A stretch of DNA of 28,498 bases, from positions 1-28,498 of the forward strand of contig CALSCO010001811.1 in assembly GCA_943704415.1 (NCBI GenBank). The letters run 5' to 3'. This DNA comes from Parvularia atlantis (Eukaryota; Opisthokonta; Rotosphaerida). Made by a program: the position numbers and the translations under genes. Of the stretch, positions 20,234 through 28,498 are shown piece after piece. Below the pieces are notes generated by a model. That model did no database searches, was not told where the DNA came from, and worked only from the letters and a program-made list of their open reading frames with translations. Positions within the stretch are counted from its first letter, which is position 1, and each line of letters opens with the position of its first letter.

Positions 20234-21343
20234 TCAGCGGAACAGGGCCGACTTGCCGTTGATCGGCAGACGCGTGTCGCGCACCTGCTTGATGTACGCG
20301 GCCAGCGTCGGCAGGGCCTGCGTGCACTGCGTCAGCGCGGCGCGCGAGGCGTGCGCGGCGCACCTCGATGCGCTTGTGGAACTTGAGCAGGTTCTCGAAG
20401 CCGGCCATGGCCTCGGCGTTGAAGATCAGGAGCGTATCGATCAGCTCAAACAGCAGGAAGTCGACGAAGGTGCTGGCGGCGCGCGGCAGCGTGAGCCCAC
20501 ACCAGCGCGATCATCGACAGTGCACGCGCACATGTGCGAGCCGGCGGCGTACTCGTGGCCCTTCATGAACTCGTCCAGCAGCTTGCCGTGCGTGGGGATC
20601 GTCTTGGACAGCATCTTTGCCTTGAGCTCGCTCTGCGCCGACGGTCAGCGGCCGCCCACGGCTGGCACAGCGGCGCACGAAGGCCGGCTCGGACGAGTAC
20701 GCCATCCTCACGAACGGCTCGCGAAGGTCGATGATCTGCGGCGACGCTCAGCGACGCGCACGGGGGCCGCGCACGCAGCGCACCTGGAAGTGCAGCATGT
20801 CGAGGCGGATGCGCTCGTCCTCGGTCTTGGCGTCTGGCGCGGCCCGTCAGCCCGCGCAGAGGGGCGCGGAGACGGCGCGCGCGCGCACCGAGGTCGAACT
20901 TGCGGGCGAGGTAGCGGATGATGGCCGCGCTCTGCGTCAGCTTGCGGTCGCCGTCGATCAGGTACGGCAGCTGGTCGCCCGCGTGGCTTTGTCAGCAGCG
21001 CCCTCAACACACGGCCGCCACCGCGCACGTTCGGGAAGTCGAGGCCGAGCGCAAACTTCTCCTTGTACCACTCGTCACCGTCCGTGTGCATCTGCGCGGC
21101 CGCGGCGCGCCCGCAACCCGCCGTCAGGCCCCGCCAGGTGCGCTGCTTACGAGATCCTTCCACGCGCGACGCACCTTGTCCTCGAACGGCGTCTGCGTGT
21201 AGTGCAGCAGCCAGCGGATCGGCTGCGCGAGGCCGCGAATGTCCCCTGTGCGCGTCCGCGGCCCCTGCGTCAGCCGCGGTGACGTCGTGCGGTCGGGCTG
21301 AAGGCGACGCGGGCGCACAGTAGGCGAGCTTGAGCAGAGCCAT
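20234..21343 (-). CDS. Glutathione S-transferase, mu-like, 213 residues
   Basis: Cytosolic enzyme joining glutathione to electrophiles. Transcript-order exons: 21319-21343, 21175-21245, 21029-21091, 20889-20970, 20784-20833, 20679-20735, 20532-20632, 20364-20472, 20234-20317. Seen: N-terminal LAYWDIRGLAQPIRWLL with the family's catalytic Tyr at residue 8; WYKEKFALGLDFPN; thioredoxin-fold proline in LPYLIDGDRKLTQS and the glutathione-binding Gln-Ser before AAIIRYLARKFDL. The helical half has KTIPTHGKLLDEFM, HITFVDFLLFELIDT with the N-cap motif Thr-x-x-Asp, and AMAGFENLLKFHKRIE. Order and length match animal mu-class enzymes (about 218). The first exon codes only eight residues plus one base. 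It shares a 97-base promoter with Timeless. Confidence 0.94.
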
Positions 21344-21385
21344 GTGCGCTCGATCGGCTGCGAAAGTGTGTACATAGTCTCACGG

Positions 21386-21390
21386 CCAAT
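21386..21390 (+). promoter_or_regulatory. CCAAT box
   Basis: GGCCAATAGG lies near the middle of the divergent promoter. The flanks fit the NF-Y/HAP core, which acts in both orientations. Confidence 0.45.
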
Positions 21391-21418
21391 AGGCTGCACA
21401 TTGAAGGGTAACACAGTT

Positions 21419-21430
21419 TTTGGCGCGAAA
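21419..21430. promoter_or_regulatory. E2F/DP-type palindrome TTTGGCGCGAAA
   Basis: A perfect match to the E2F consensus TTTSSCGC on both strands, ending 10 bases before the Timeless ATG. Placing it on a replication-fork gene fits G1/S control by E2F (animals, plants, chytrids) or MBF (yeasts). Function is inferred. Confidence 0.6.
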
Positions 21431-21440
21431 CCGTTTGAAG

Positions 21441-21733
21441 ATGGCGCCAAGGCCGCCGCTGGACGACGACGACGACGAGGACGAGGAGGCAGCGCAGGCG
21501 CGGCGGACGTACGGCGACGAGGAGGCCGAGGAGAACAGCGAGGACGAGCGCGAGGGCGGCGAGGACGAGGACGAGGACGGGGACGGGGACGGGGAGGGCG
21601 ACGACGGCGATAGCGGCGACGAGGAGGACGCGGCCAAGCGGCGCGCCGAAGACGACGACGAGGAGCGCGCGGTGGCCGACGCCGAGCGCGACGAGTACGA
21701 GCGCGGGCGGCGGTTCATTGTGAACGACGACGA

Positions 21734-21767
<34 letters not shown>

Positions 21768-24700
21768 GACCGCGACGGCAGGGCGGACGGCGACGACGAC
21801 GCGCGCAGCGTGCGCAGCAGCCTTCGCAGCGACAGCGTCCTCGGGCGCGCGCGCCACCCAGCCGCCGACGAGGCCGCGCGGCGCGAGGCGCTGCGTCTGG
21901 TTGGCGAGGCCGCACGCAAGGCGCGCGGCGCGGGTGGCAAGGCGCAGGCCGCCAAGACGACGCTCTTGCGCGACGAGCTCGGCGCGCCCGCCGCGGGGCT
22001 GCGCCCGGACGAGGTCGCGCGGCTGGTCGAGATCTGCGCCGCGGTCGGCGGCTACGAGCCGGACGCCGAGGGCCGCCGGGTCTACGTCAAGGGCGACGAG
22101 TGCCTCGGTGCGGCGCCGACTTGCGCGCCACGGTGCTAATCGCCGTCGCGGCCGCAGAGTGCCTGGGCGACCTCCAGCGCGCGATCCGCCGCGACAACGA
22201 GGAGACGAACGGCGTCGTGCATCAGCTGATGCGCTGGGGCGTCGTGCAGCGTGATCTCGTGCCGATCGTGCAGACGTACCGCACAGACAAGCCGCTCTGC
22301 TGCGCAGCGCGTGCGTCGCCTGTCGCTTTGCGCGCGCCGTCGAGACCGCTCACGCCCTCCGCGCGCGCACCGCAGTGCGACTCATGGTCTACATCACGCG
22401 GCCGATCGCCCTGCTCAAGACCGACCCCGAGGGGCACCTGCAGGCACGCGCGCACAGCCACTGCCGTCGCACAGCTGACGGGTGCGCCGCTTGCAGTACA
22501 TGCACGACCACAAGCTCGCGCTGCTCGGCCGCGACATGCTGCCGCTGCTCGTGAGCATGCTGCTGCAGGCCGTGGCGGTGCCGGCCGAGTGCGTGCGCGC
22601 GCGCGCGGCGCTGTCGTGCGCCTGACCCGCTACCGCCGTCAGAGAGCGCGAGGCGCCCGAGCTCGAGGTGATCACCAACGTCCTGCAGCTGCTGCGCAAC
22701 ATTGCGCTCGTGCCGGACGGGTGCGCCTCGCGCCGAACGCTCGTGCTGGATGCTGACGGCCACGCGTCCCGGCAGCCTGCAGCGCCACCTCGCGTCGAGC
22801 GACAAGTCGCCGCACATCCACGACTACCTCATCACGCGGTTCGCCAACGAGCAGGTGTTTGAGCTGCTGACGACGATCGCGAGCTCGATCGACGAGGAGG
22901 TGCGCGCGCACGGGCATTCGTTTGGGTGCAGCGTGTCTCACGCACGCGGCGGGCGCAGTCCAAGAGCAAGCTGCAGATCGACCACCTCATCCTCGAGATT
23001 CTCTACCTGTGCTTCTACCAGACCACGCCGGACGCGATCGCGCGCGCCAAGCAGCTCGTGCGCCGCGTGCCCGCCGCACCTCCCGCGACGCACCGCTGAC
23101 GCACACGCCTCAGGGCGCGGCCGTCGACGTGTCGCGCGACAATCTGCAGCGCGCCGTCGAGGCCGAGCAGCTGCGCAAGCACCGCGAGCAGGCTGTCGCG
23201 CCGGCGGTTGAGGGCGCCGGGCGGCCCCTGGTGCAGCTCAACGGCAGGGTGCCGTGGGCGCGGCACGCACGGTTCGGTGGGTGCTTCTGGCGCAAGACGC
23301 TGGTGCGCACGGCGCCGGTTGCCGGGCGTCAGGGGCTGATTGGGTGCGCGCGCGTGAGCAGGACGGCGACCGTCTGGCCGTCAAGGTTAGCAAGCGCACG
23401 GTGCTCGACAACAGCCTCGACACCAAGAAGAAGATCTGGAAAATCGGCAGCGGCGGCAGGAAGGCCGGCGAGGTCGTGGTGCGTCGCGGCCGCCTCCCCG
23501 CCGTGCATGCCCAGGCTCACGCTCCCGCGCAGACGATGTTTGCCGACAGTGACGCGCGCATCGGCGCCGAGGCGTGCTGTGCGCTGCGCGAGGTCGCCGA
23601 GGAGTTTCTGGAGACGGGCTACCACTGCACGTCGTCGCCGCTGCCGCCGCTGCCGCGCGATGCTGACGCGCTGCGGAACCGCAGCCCTCCTGTCGCACAC
23701 GTTCAAGCGGTTCAAGCGCAGCTCGAGCAGCGTGCCCGAGAAGGACGTTACGCACTTCTTGTGGCTCGAGGCGTTCTTCCTGCGGTACTTTTTGCTGACG
23801 CGGCCCAACGCGGGCCAGACGGTGCGGCGCTGCGGCTCGCCGCGCACTGCCCCACTCACGCGCGACGGCGTCGCAGCCGACCGAGGGCGTCCACCCGTTT
23901 GGCCACATTGGTGTGTCGATGGAGCTCGAGACCGTCCGGTTCATGTTGCAGCGGGCAAAGGGTGAGTACCTGACCGACACGCCCAAGAACTGGACGATGG
24001 TGCACGTGTCCCTCGTCGTCCTGCGTGAGAAGGTGCTGCTGCGCACGTCTGCCCCCCCCCCCCCCCCCTGCGCACTGACGCAGATGACGGCGGTGCTCGC
24101 AGCTGCGCGTGCTCGACCTGATGCAGAAGAGCGTGCACGAGCCCTCGCAGGAGTTTGCCAAGCACCTGCAGAACAACCTCTACTACGACAGCACGATCAT
24201 CGGGCTGATCAAGGAGGCGTGGAAGACGTTCAAGCAGCAGGGCCACGAGTGCGGCGCCTGTGCAACATGCGCGACGCCCTGCTGACGCCCGCCCTCGCGC
24301 GCACAGGTACCTCCACGTGCTAGTCGAGGTCACGCACCTGCTCATCAAGCTCGTCGAGACCTTCACCAAGTCCAAGAACGGCATCGTCGTGTCCAAGAAA
24401 GTGCGCCGGCGTAAGCGCAAGACGGGTGCGTGTGGCGCGGCCGCGTTAATGCACACTGACGTCGCTGGCGGGTTTGGTGTGCAGCGTATACCGAGGCCGG
24501 CATAGAGACGGAGGAGCACGGCGAGGAGGCCGGGCAAGGGCCGGCGCAGGAGGACTACGTCACACTGGAGAAGGCGTTCGAGCTGGACGCGTTCATGAAG
24601 GTAGCGATGGGGCGCGTTGCTCCGTGCGGCTGAGCACACAACGGGTGGCAGTCGTTCTTCGAGGACGAGGTCATCTCGGCGTACTGCGACGTGCTCGGGC

Positions 24701-25470
24701 GGCACGCAACGCTGTTGCCGAGTGTCAAGCTGGCCGCAATCAAGTTTGTGCACAAGGCCTTTGTCGAGCACAAGCAGCACGCGATCTTCTTCAAGGTGCG
24801 CGGCCGTTTGCCGCCGTGCCCGTGCGCATGCTGACGCTGCGGCGCCAGCTGGTCAATCTCGAGCGCATCAAGAAGGTGCTCGAGACGCCGACGGAGGACC
24901 ACGAGTACGGCGAGCTGCGCAAGCTCGTCGTGCACATGCTCCGCCAGCTGTTCAAGCTGATGGAGACGAACCCGATCATGCACCTGGAGGTGCGCGCCCG
25001 CGCTCCCCAACTGCTGCGTCGGCTGACGAGGCGCACCGCAGATCCTATATGCCAAGGGCTACGTCGACACGCGCTTCATCGACTTTGGCGAGCGGCTCGA
25101 CGACAGCGCCGGCCGCAAGCGCGGTGCCAAACCAAAGGCCAAGAACGCCGAGAAGGGTGCGTGCTGTGCGCACGACCGGTGACGGACGCGGCTCACGACC
25201 ACACAAGCAGTGAGTGCGCCGGGGCCTGCGCGCACGACGGCCGTCCCGACCATGGTCGGCGTGGAGGACGACGACAGCGAGAGCGACAACGAGCCGCAGC
25301 CGCCACTCAAGCGCGCCCGCACGCCGCCCGTTGACCGACCGCTCGCGGACAGCAGCGACAGCGACAACGACATGCCGCAGCCCAAGCGCGCCCGAACGCC
25401 GCCAACCGCCAACAAGCCGCCACCCACCGCCGCCGCGAGCCACGCGGTCGACGACGATGCGACACAGTGA
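21441..25470 (+). CDS. Timeless/Tof1/Swi1 replication-fork protection protein, 1004 residues, 19 exons
   Basis: With Tipin/Csm3 it keeps helicase and polymerases coupled at forks and supports checkpoint signalling (family knowledge). Exons: 21441-22107, 22158-22310, 22376-22443, 22497-22588, 22643-22720, 22776-22899, 22959-23057, 23114-23302, 23362-23478, 23533-23626, 23685-23821, 23877-24032, 24103-24248, 24307-24425, 24485-24600, 24652-24795, 24849-24989, 25042-25156, 25211-25470. Seen: family blocks ECLGDLQRAIRRDNEETN, QRDLVPIVQTYRTDKPL, LRLMVYITRPIALL, NVLQLLRNIALVPDG, RHARFGG, EVAEEFLETGYHSLLSHTF, HFLWLEAFFLRYFLL, ELETVRFMLQRAK and YLHVLVEVTHLLIKL. Odd: about 120 strongly acidic N-terminal residues with D13, whereas homologues start near the armadillo-like domain. 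The tail has two KRARTPP motifs, possible CDK sites or NLS. Introns 3 and 10 need GC donors. Confidence 0.94.
21726..21764 (+). repeat. GAC/GAT run encoding 13 aspartates
   Basis: In-frame Asp run at residues 96-108 of the Timeless homologue, in the acidic N-terminal extension. Confidence 0.97.
22444..22496 (+). other. GC-AG intron 3 of Timeless
   Basis: Donor GCAG|GCACGC, branch GCTGAC, acceptor TTGCAG. The only GT inside that would still keep frame leaves an intron of about 31 bases, shorter than any other here. Confidence 0.65.
23627..23684 (+). other. GC-AG intron 10 of Timeless
   Basis: Donor CACT|GCACGT, branch GCTGAC, acceptor CGCAG. It joins EFLETGYH to SLLSHTFKRF, matching the Timeless core. 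No GT donor nearby gives the phase that the next exon needs. Confidence 0.75.
24052..24068 (+). repeat. Poly-C tract of 17 bases
   Basis: Lies in intron 12 of the Timeless gene (24033-24102). It makes that intron longer than average; the run length may be a sequencing estimate. Confidence 0.9.
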
Positions 25471-25489
25471 GCAGGTCTTGCTGTACACT

Positions 25490-26563
25490 TCAGCGCCCTT
25501 CCGCCCAATGCCTTAGCAGCGAGCGCGCGAGGGCCGGCGACGGCGGCAAGAAGACGTCGCCGAGCAGCATTGCGCCGGGCGTCAGCGAGCGCTTGACTTC
25601 CTCGCGCGTCAGCCAGCGCGCGTCCTCGAGCTCGCTGCGATCGACCACGAGCGCGTCGCTTGTCACGCGCAGCTGCGCCATCGTTGTCACCGACAACGAA
25701 CCGCGCAAAGCAGCTGCGCACCACACCTCGCAGCCAAGCATGAGCGACGCCGACGCAGGCCACGCCTGCGAGGCGAGCGGGCGGAACGAGGCCCCGTCGG
25801 CCTCGAGCCCAACCTCCTCCAGCACCTCGCGGCACGCAGCGTCCCGCAGCGACTCGCCGGCCTCTGGACTCACGCCGGTTAGCGCTCACTGGCGACCACG
25901 AAGACACGCGCACCGACAAAGCCCGCGAGGCAACTGTACACGCGCACGGGAAACGCGGGCTGGCGCGCGACGAGGCAGCGGTCGCCATACAGCACGAGCG
26001 GCAGCGCGACGGGGTGCACGGGCGGGTAGACGACGTGCGCGCATCGGGGGCAGACGCGGCGCGCGCCGCCGGCGTGCATCGCTGACACTGCCGGGTGAGG
26101 GGAGCGGGAGGCGCACACGATGCGCACCGGTCAGCGCGCCGCACGCGGGGCAGAAGGTGAGGCGCGCGTGCAGGTGCGCCAGCGAGCGCGCCATGGCGAC
26201 TGCGGCCGCGTCCAACGAGCCCTCGTCCATCGCCGTCAGCGCCGTAAGCGTGCCGGCCCACTGCGCGCCGTCGGCCGCAGCCAGGGCGCGCGCATTGTCC
26301 GCGACGGGCACGGCGATCAGCGGGCGTCGCGCGGGCGCCGCGTCGCCGGCCTCAAAGCCGAGGAGAACTGCGCGGTCCGGGTCGACATCGACCGCATCGC
26401 GCGCCGCCCAGCGCAGCTGCAGCCGCCCGTGAGTGGAGCGGACGGGGAACTTGAGGTCACTGCTGACGATGAGCACGCGCGCGTCGGCCGCCTCGCGCAG
26501 CACGCGCGCCAGGCGCGTCGCGTCGTTGCGGAGCGCGGCGGCGCGGTCGAGCACTAGCGGCAT
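25490..26563 (-). CDS. NADH pyrophosphatase, NudC/NUDT12 type, 309 residues
   Basis: Zinc-ribbon Nudix hydrolase cleaving NAD(H) to NMN(H) and AMP; relatives also remove NAD caps from RNA. Transcript-order exons: 26128-26563, 25914-26087, 25727-25863, 25490-25672. Seen: zinc ribbon Cys138/Cys141 (FCPACG) and Cys158/Cys161 (CPRC); VYPPVHPVALPLVL; Nudix box at residues 201-223 matching Gx5Ex7REUxEExGU; the downstream SQAWP variant of the NADH-specific SQPWPFP motif; SLMLGC and LEDARWLTREEV. No ankyrin repeats (present in NUDT12) and no C-terminal SKL peroxisomal signal are present. Its stop is 19 bases from that of the convergent Timeless gene. Confidence 0.94.
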
Positions 26564-26753
26564 CGCACGTGACCGAAGAGTGTGACAGTCAGTGCGGCTA
26601 GCGCGGCTAGCGCGGCTGGCGACGACTGGAAGCTGCCCGTTGCGACGTAGTCGACCGAAAGACGTGTGCCGCTGACTGCGCGAGAAGGAGCTTGAGCAGT
26701 ACCCCGCCATCGACGGCAGCACGGTGCTCGGACTGCGCGAGATTCAGGACACA

Positions 26754-27553
26754 ATGGGCCTGGAGAAGGGTCTCCGAGTCTCTGCGAGCGACTCCGACTC
26801 GTCGTCTTGGACCTGGTCCAGCGGATTGCTGTCGACGCTGCGGCTGCCCGAGCGCGCGTCAACTTGGAGGCGGCATCAACGGCGCAGGCCCGACGGCTAC
26901 GACAAGCACTGCATGATCGCGCGCGAGAACTTGAAGGTGGACTTTCGGCCCAACGGCACCTTCAACTTTCTGTGGGAGTTCGTCAGAATCGGCGACGACA
27001 TGTCTGAGCACCTTGCGCGGTTCGTCAAGAGCGGAGATTCCTGCTGGAAGAATGAGTACAGCCAATACACGAGCAGCGGCGGGTGCTGCTGCTTCCAGTC
27101 GAGCACCACCGCGTGTCCGGCTCTGAGCTTGTTCTGGGTCTCTGCAGGCCCGGGCAATTTGAGGTTCTCCGCAGCAACACACAAACTTGGCAAGCTCACG
27201 TCCGCGGCGGCGCCTCACTGCGCAGGAACGGCGCGAGGAAGCGCCCGGTGACGTGCAGCGGGTTGGGCGTCGGGTGGTGCACAACCACAGATGCGAGCGC
27301 CTCGTCGCGCGACATGCGTGCCCAGCCGGCCGCCACGCCCGCAGCTGCGGCGGGCGCGTCGGCAGACGACGCGGCGCCGACAGCCGTTGCGGCATTGGCG
27401 AGGGCGCTGTCACTCGACGGCAGCGTCGAAAAGTCCCAGGCCGGCCCCGCGTGCGCGCGCTCGGCCCGGATCACCGCCACGGTGTCCTGCAGCATGCGCT
27501 GGTGCGACCCGCCCTCGCGCGTGACCGTCTCGAACAGCTGCACGAGCAGGTAG
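26754..27553 (+). CDS. Hypothetical protein, tentative three-exon model
   Basis: I do not recognise it. Between the NADH pyrophosphatase start and the next minus-strand gene, the plus strand has a protein-like frame with mostly C/G third positions: exons 26754-26815, 26888-27082 and from 27148. Joined, it reads SSSWTWPDGYDKHCMIAREN, FRPNGTFNFLWEFVRIGDDM, WKNEYSQYTSSGGPGQFEVL and RSNTQTWQAHVRG. The two introns (72 and 65 bases) replace stretches that are much less protein-like, but their donors (GTCCAG, GTGCTG) are atypical. Coding character may begin upstream (EQYPAIDGSTVLGLREIQ from about 26689), with no ATG there, so the 5' end could be missing. The 3' end overlaps the opposite gene by 358 bases if the frame runs to 27553. 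It could be a real small gene or a relic fragment. Confidence 0.4.
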
Positions 27554-28292
27554 CGCACGGCTGTGGCCTCTGCGCGCAGAGTCCGCGTGAGCGGCGCAAT
27601 GCGCGGGCGCGTGGGCGGCCAGCACGTGCCGTCGGCCGTCAACGCCGGCCGCGCGCTCGGCAGCCGCGTCGCGTCAAACAGCGAGGCCAGATAGCGGTAG
27701 ATGTTGGCGATGTTGTCGTGCTGCAGCACGGGCAGCTGCAGCTGCGCGGCCGCCGCGGCCGACGGGCGCGCCGATGGCGTCCCCGCGCTCCCTGGATCGA
27801 GCTCCTGCTGCGCGGCAGCCTCCATCGTCTGCGCGGGGCGGAGCGGTCAGGTGCGCGCCACGCAGCCACGGCGAACGCGCGCACGTCGCGCAAGATGTCG
27901 CTGAACGGCGTCTTGTCCGGGTCGAGCTGCGCCCACACCTCAAACTGGCGCTGCCACGAGACGAGGTTGTCTGCGCAACACGCCGCGTGAACTGGCACAT
28001 CGCCGCGCTGCGCGGTCGCACCGGCCGTCATGCGCTCGTTGATCATCGTCTGCCGCACGACGCGCCGCTTCTTTGCCGCCGCGCCACCGGCCGCGGCGCC
28101 GCTCGCGCCCGCCGCGCTGCCCGCGCCACCTGCCGGCGTCGACGGCTCCGAGCCGCGCGCCGACGCGCTCTCGTCGCCATCGGCGAGCGTGGGCGGCAGG
28201 GTCACGCCGAGGGTGACGCTCGGCAGCGTGCGGTAGTTCTGCGCGAGCGGGTCGTGAGGGGGCGGAGGGCGATGGTATGGGGCGGAGGGCAT
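27196..28292 (-). CDS. Unrecognised protein, 334 residues, three exons
   Basis: I cannot assign a family. Transcript-order exons: 28022-28292, 27870-27970, 27196-27828. The N-terminal 75 residues are Pro/Ala/Ser-rich, followed by a basic KKRRVVRQTMINERMT (a possible nuclear signal). Then come a short Trp-rich helical segment (WQRQFEVWAQLDPDKTPFSD), LQHDNIANIYRYLASLFDAT, and helices RAEATAVRYLLVQLFETV and RMLQDTVAVIRAERAH, ending in VVVHHPTPNPLHVTGRFL. No membrane segment or catalytic motif is visible. Both introns (51 and 41 bases) keep frame. The chosen ATG is the first before the ordered region; in-frame upstream sequence continues toward 28451 and could extend it. Confidence 0.7.
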
Positions 28293-28498
28293 CGCACTCG
28301 TCGTGGCTTTGGCGGCGGCTTTGTCGCTGCGGGAGTCATCGCGTCGAAATGTGTGCGCGTGTGCGCGCTTCCAGGGCCGCAGGCGACACACACAGGCAAG
28401 CAGGGTGGGCGAGAGGGGCAGGGCGCGATGTACAGGCACGAAGCGCAGCACCAGCAGCGTCGGGCGAGAGCGAAGGGGGGAGGGAGGTCGGAGGGGAG
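28293..28498. other. Upstream region of the unrecognised minus-strand gene
   Basis: Runs to the window edge. It is purine-rich on the plus strand at the end (GGGGGGAGGGAGG). Probably promoter and 5' leader; no gene or factor site supported. Confidence 0.35.

Larger units (their letters stand above)
21344..21440. promoter_or_regulatory. 97-base divergent promoter (GST / Timeless)
   Basis: Separates the two opposite ATGs and is visibly less GC-rich than its surroundings. It contains a CCAAT box and, beside the Timeless start, an E2F-type palindrome. Both genes must initiate in or near it. Confidence 0.6.

Noticed and set aside
6426-26571. CACGTG in several promoters (6426, 15607, 26566) as a shared regulon
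   Set aside because: The same hexamer occurs about ten more times in coding and intronic DNA, as expected at this GC content.
1-28498. tRNA, rRNA, transposon or viral remnants
   Set aside because: No tRNA B-box-like GTTCGANNC, no rRNA-like stretch, no terminal repeats, and no transposase or polymerase motifs seen on either strand.

Overview
The window is nuclear DNA from a GC-rich eukaryote with a very compact genome and very dense introns. I modelled thirteen genes, one cut by the window edge, with about 110 introns of mostly 46-66 bases. Donors are usually GTGCG. A CTGAC/CTAAC branch site lies about 10-25 bases before CAG. The gene set (fungal-type P3A plasma-membrane H+-ATPase, monofunctional Mtd1-type folate dehydrogenase, two-finger GATA factor) together with animal-like families (TRIM-NHL, GPI-phospholipase D, ALKBH8) suggests an early-diverging fungus such as a chytrid, or another unicellular opisthokont. 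I cannot name the species from sequence alone.

Layout. 1-1350 (-): TRIM-NHL protein, cut at the window edge. 1447-4572 (+): 742-residue ankyrin protein in 18 exons. 4600-5229 (+): intronless ALKBH8-type oxygenase. 5239-6398 (-): Mtd1-type dehydrogenase. 6459-9453 (+): secreted GPI-phospholipase D. 9520-14232 (-): P3A H+-ATPase in 29 exons. 14419-15472 (-): Vps60/CHMP5. 15672-17050 (+): GLYR1-type beta-hydroxyacid dehydrogenase. 17051-17908: longest non-coding stretch. 17909-20123 (+): GATA factor with polyglutamine and an acidic tail. 20234-21343 (-): mu-like glutathione S-transferase. 21441-25470 (+): Timeless/Tof1/Swi1. 25490-26563 (-): NudC/NUDT12-type NADH pyrophosphatase. 26754-27553 (+): tentative orphan gene. 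27196-28292 (-): unrecognised protein.

These are independent housekeeping or regulatory genes (membrane energisation, ESCRT-III, one-carbon metabolism, tRNA modification, replication-fork protection, redox and nucleotide clean-up), not one pathway. Packing is extreme. Convergent stop codons lie 9, 19, 66 and 110 bases apart, and divergent starts share 60-199 bases. The Timeless/GST divergent promoter carries a perfect E2F-type palindrome and a CCAAT box.

The most unusual signal is in the splicing. Six introns in five genes keep frame only if a GC donor is used, four of them starting GCACG, and the ATPase needs exons of 17, 25 and 35 bases. I saw no CRISPR array, rRNA, tRNA, transposon or viral element.
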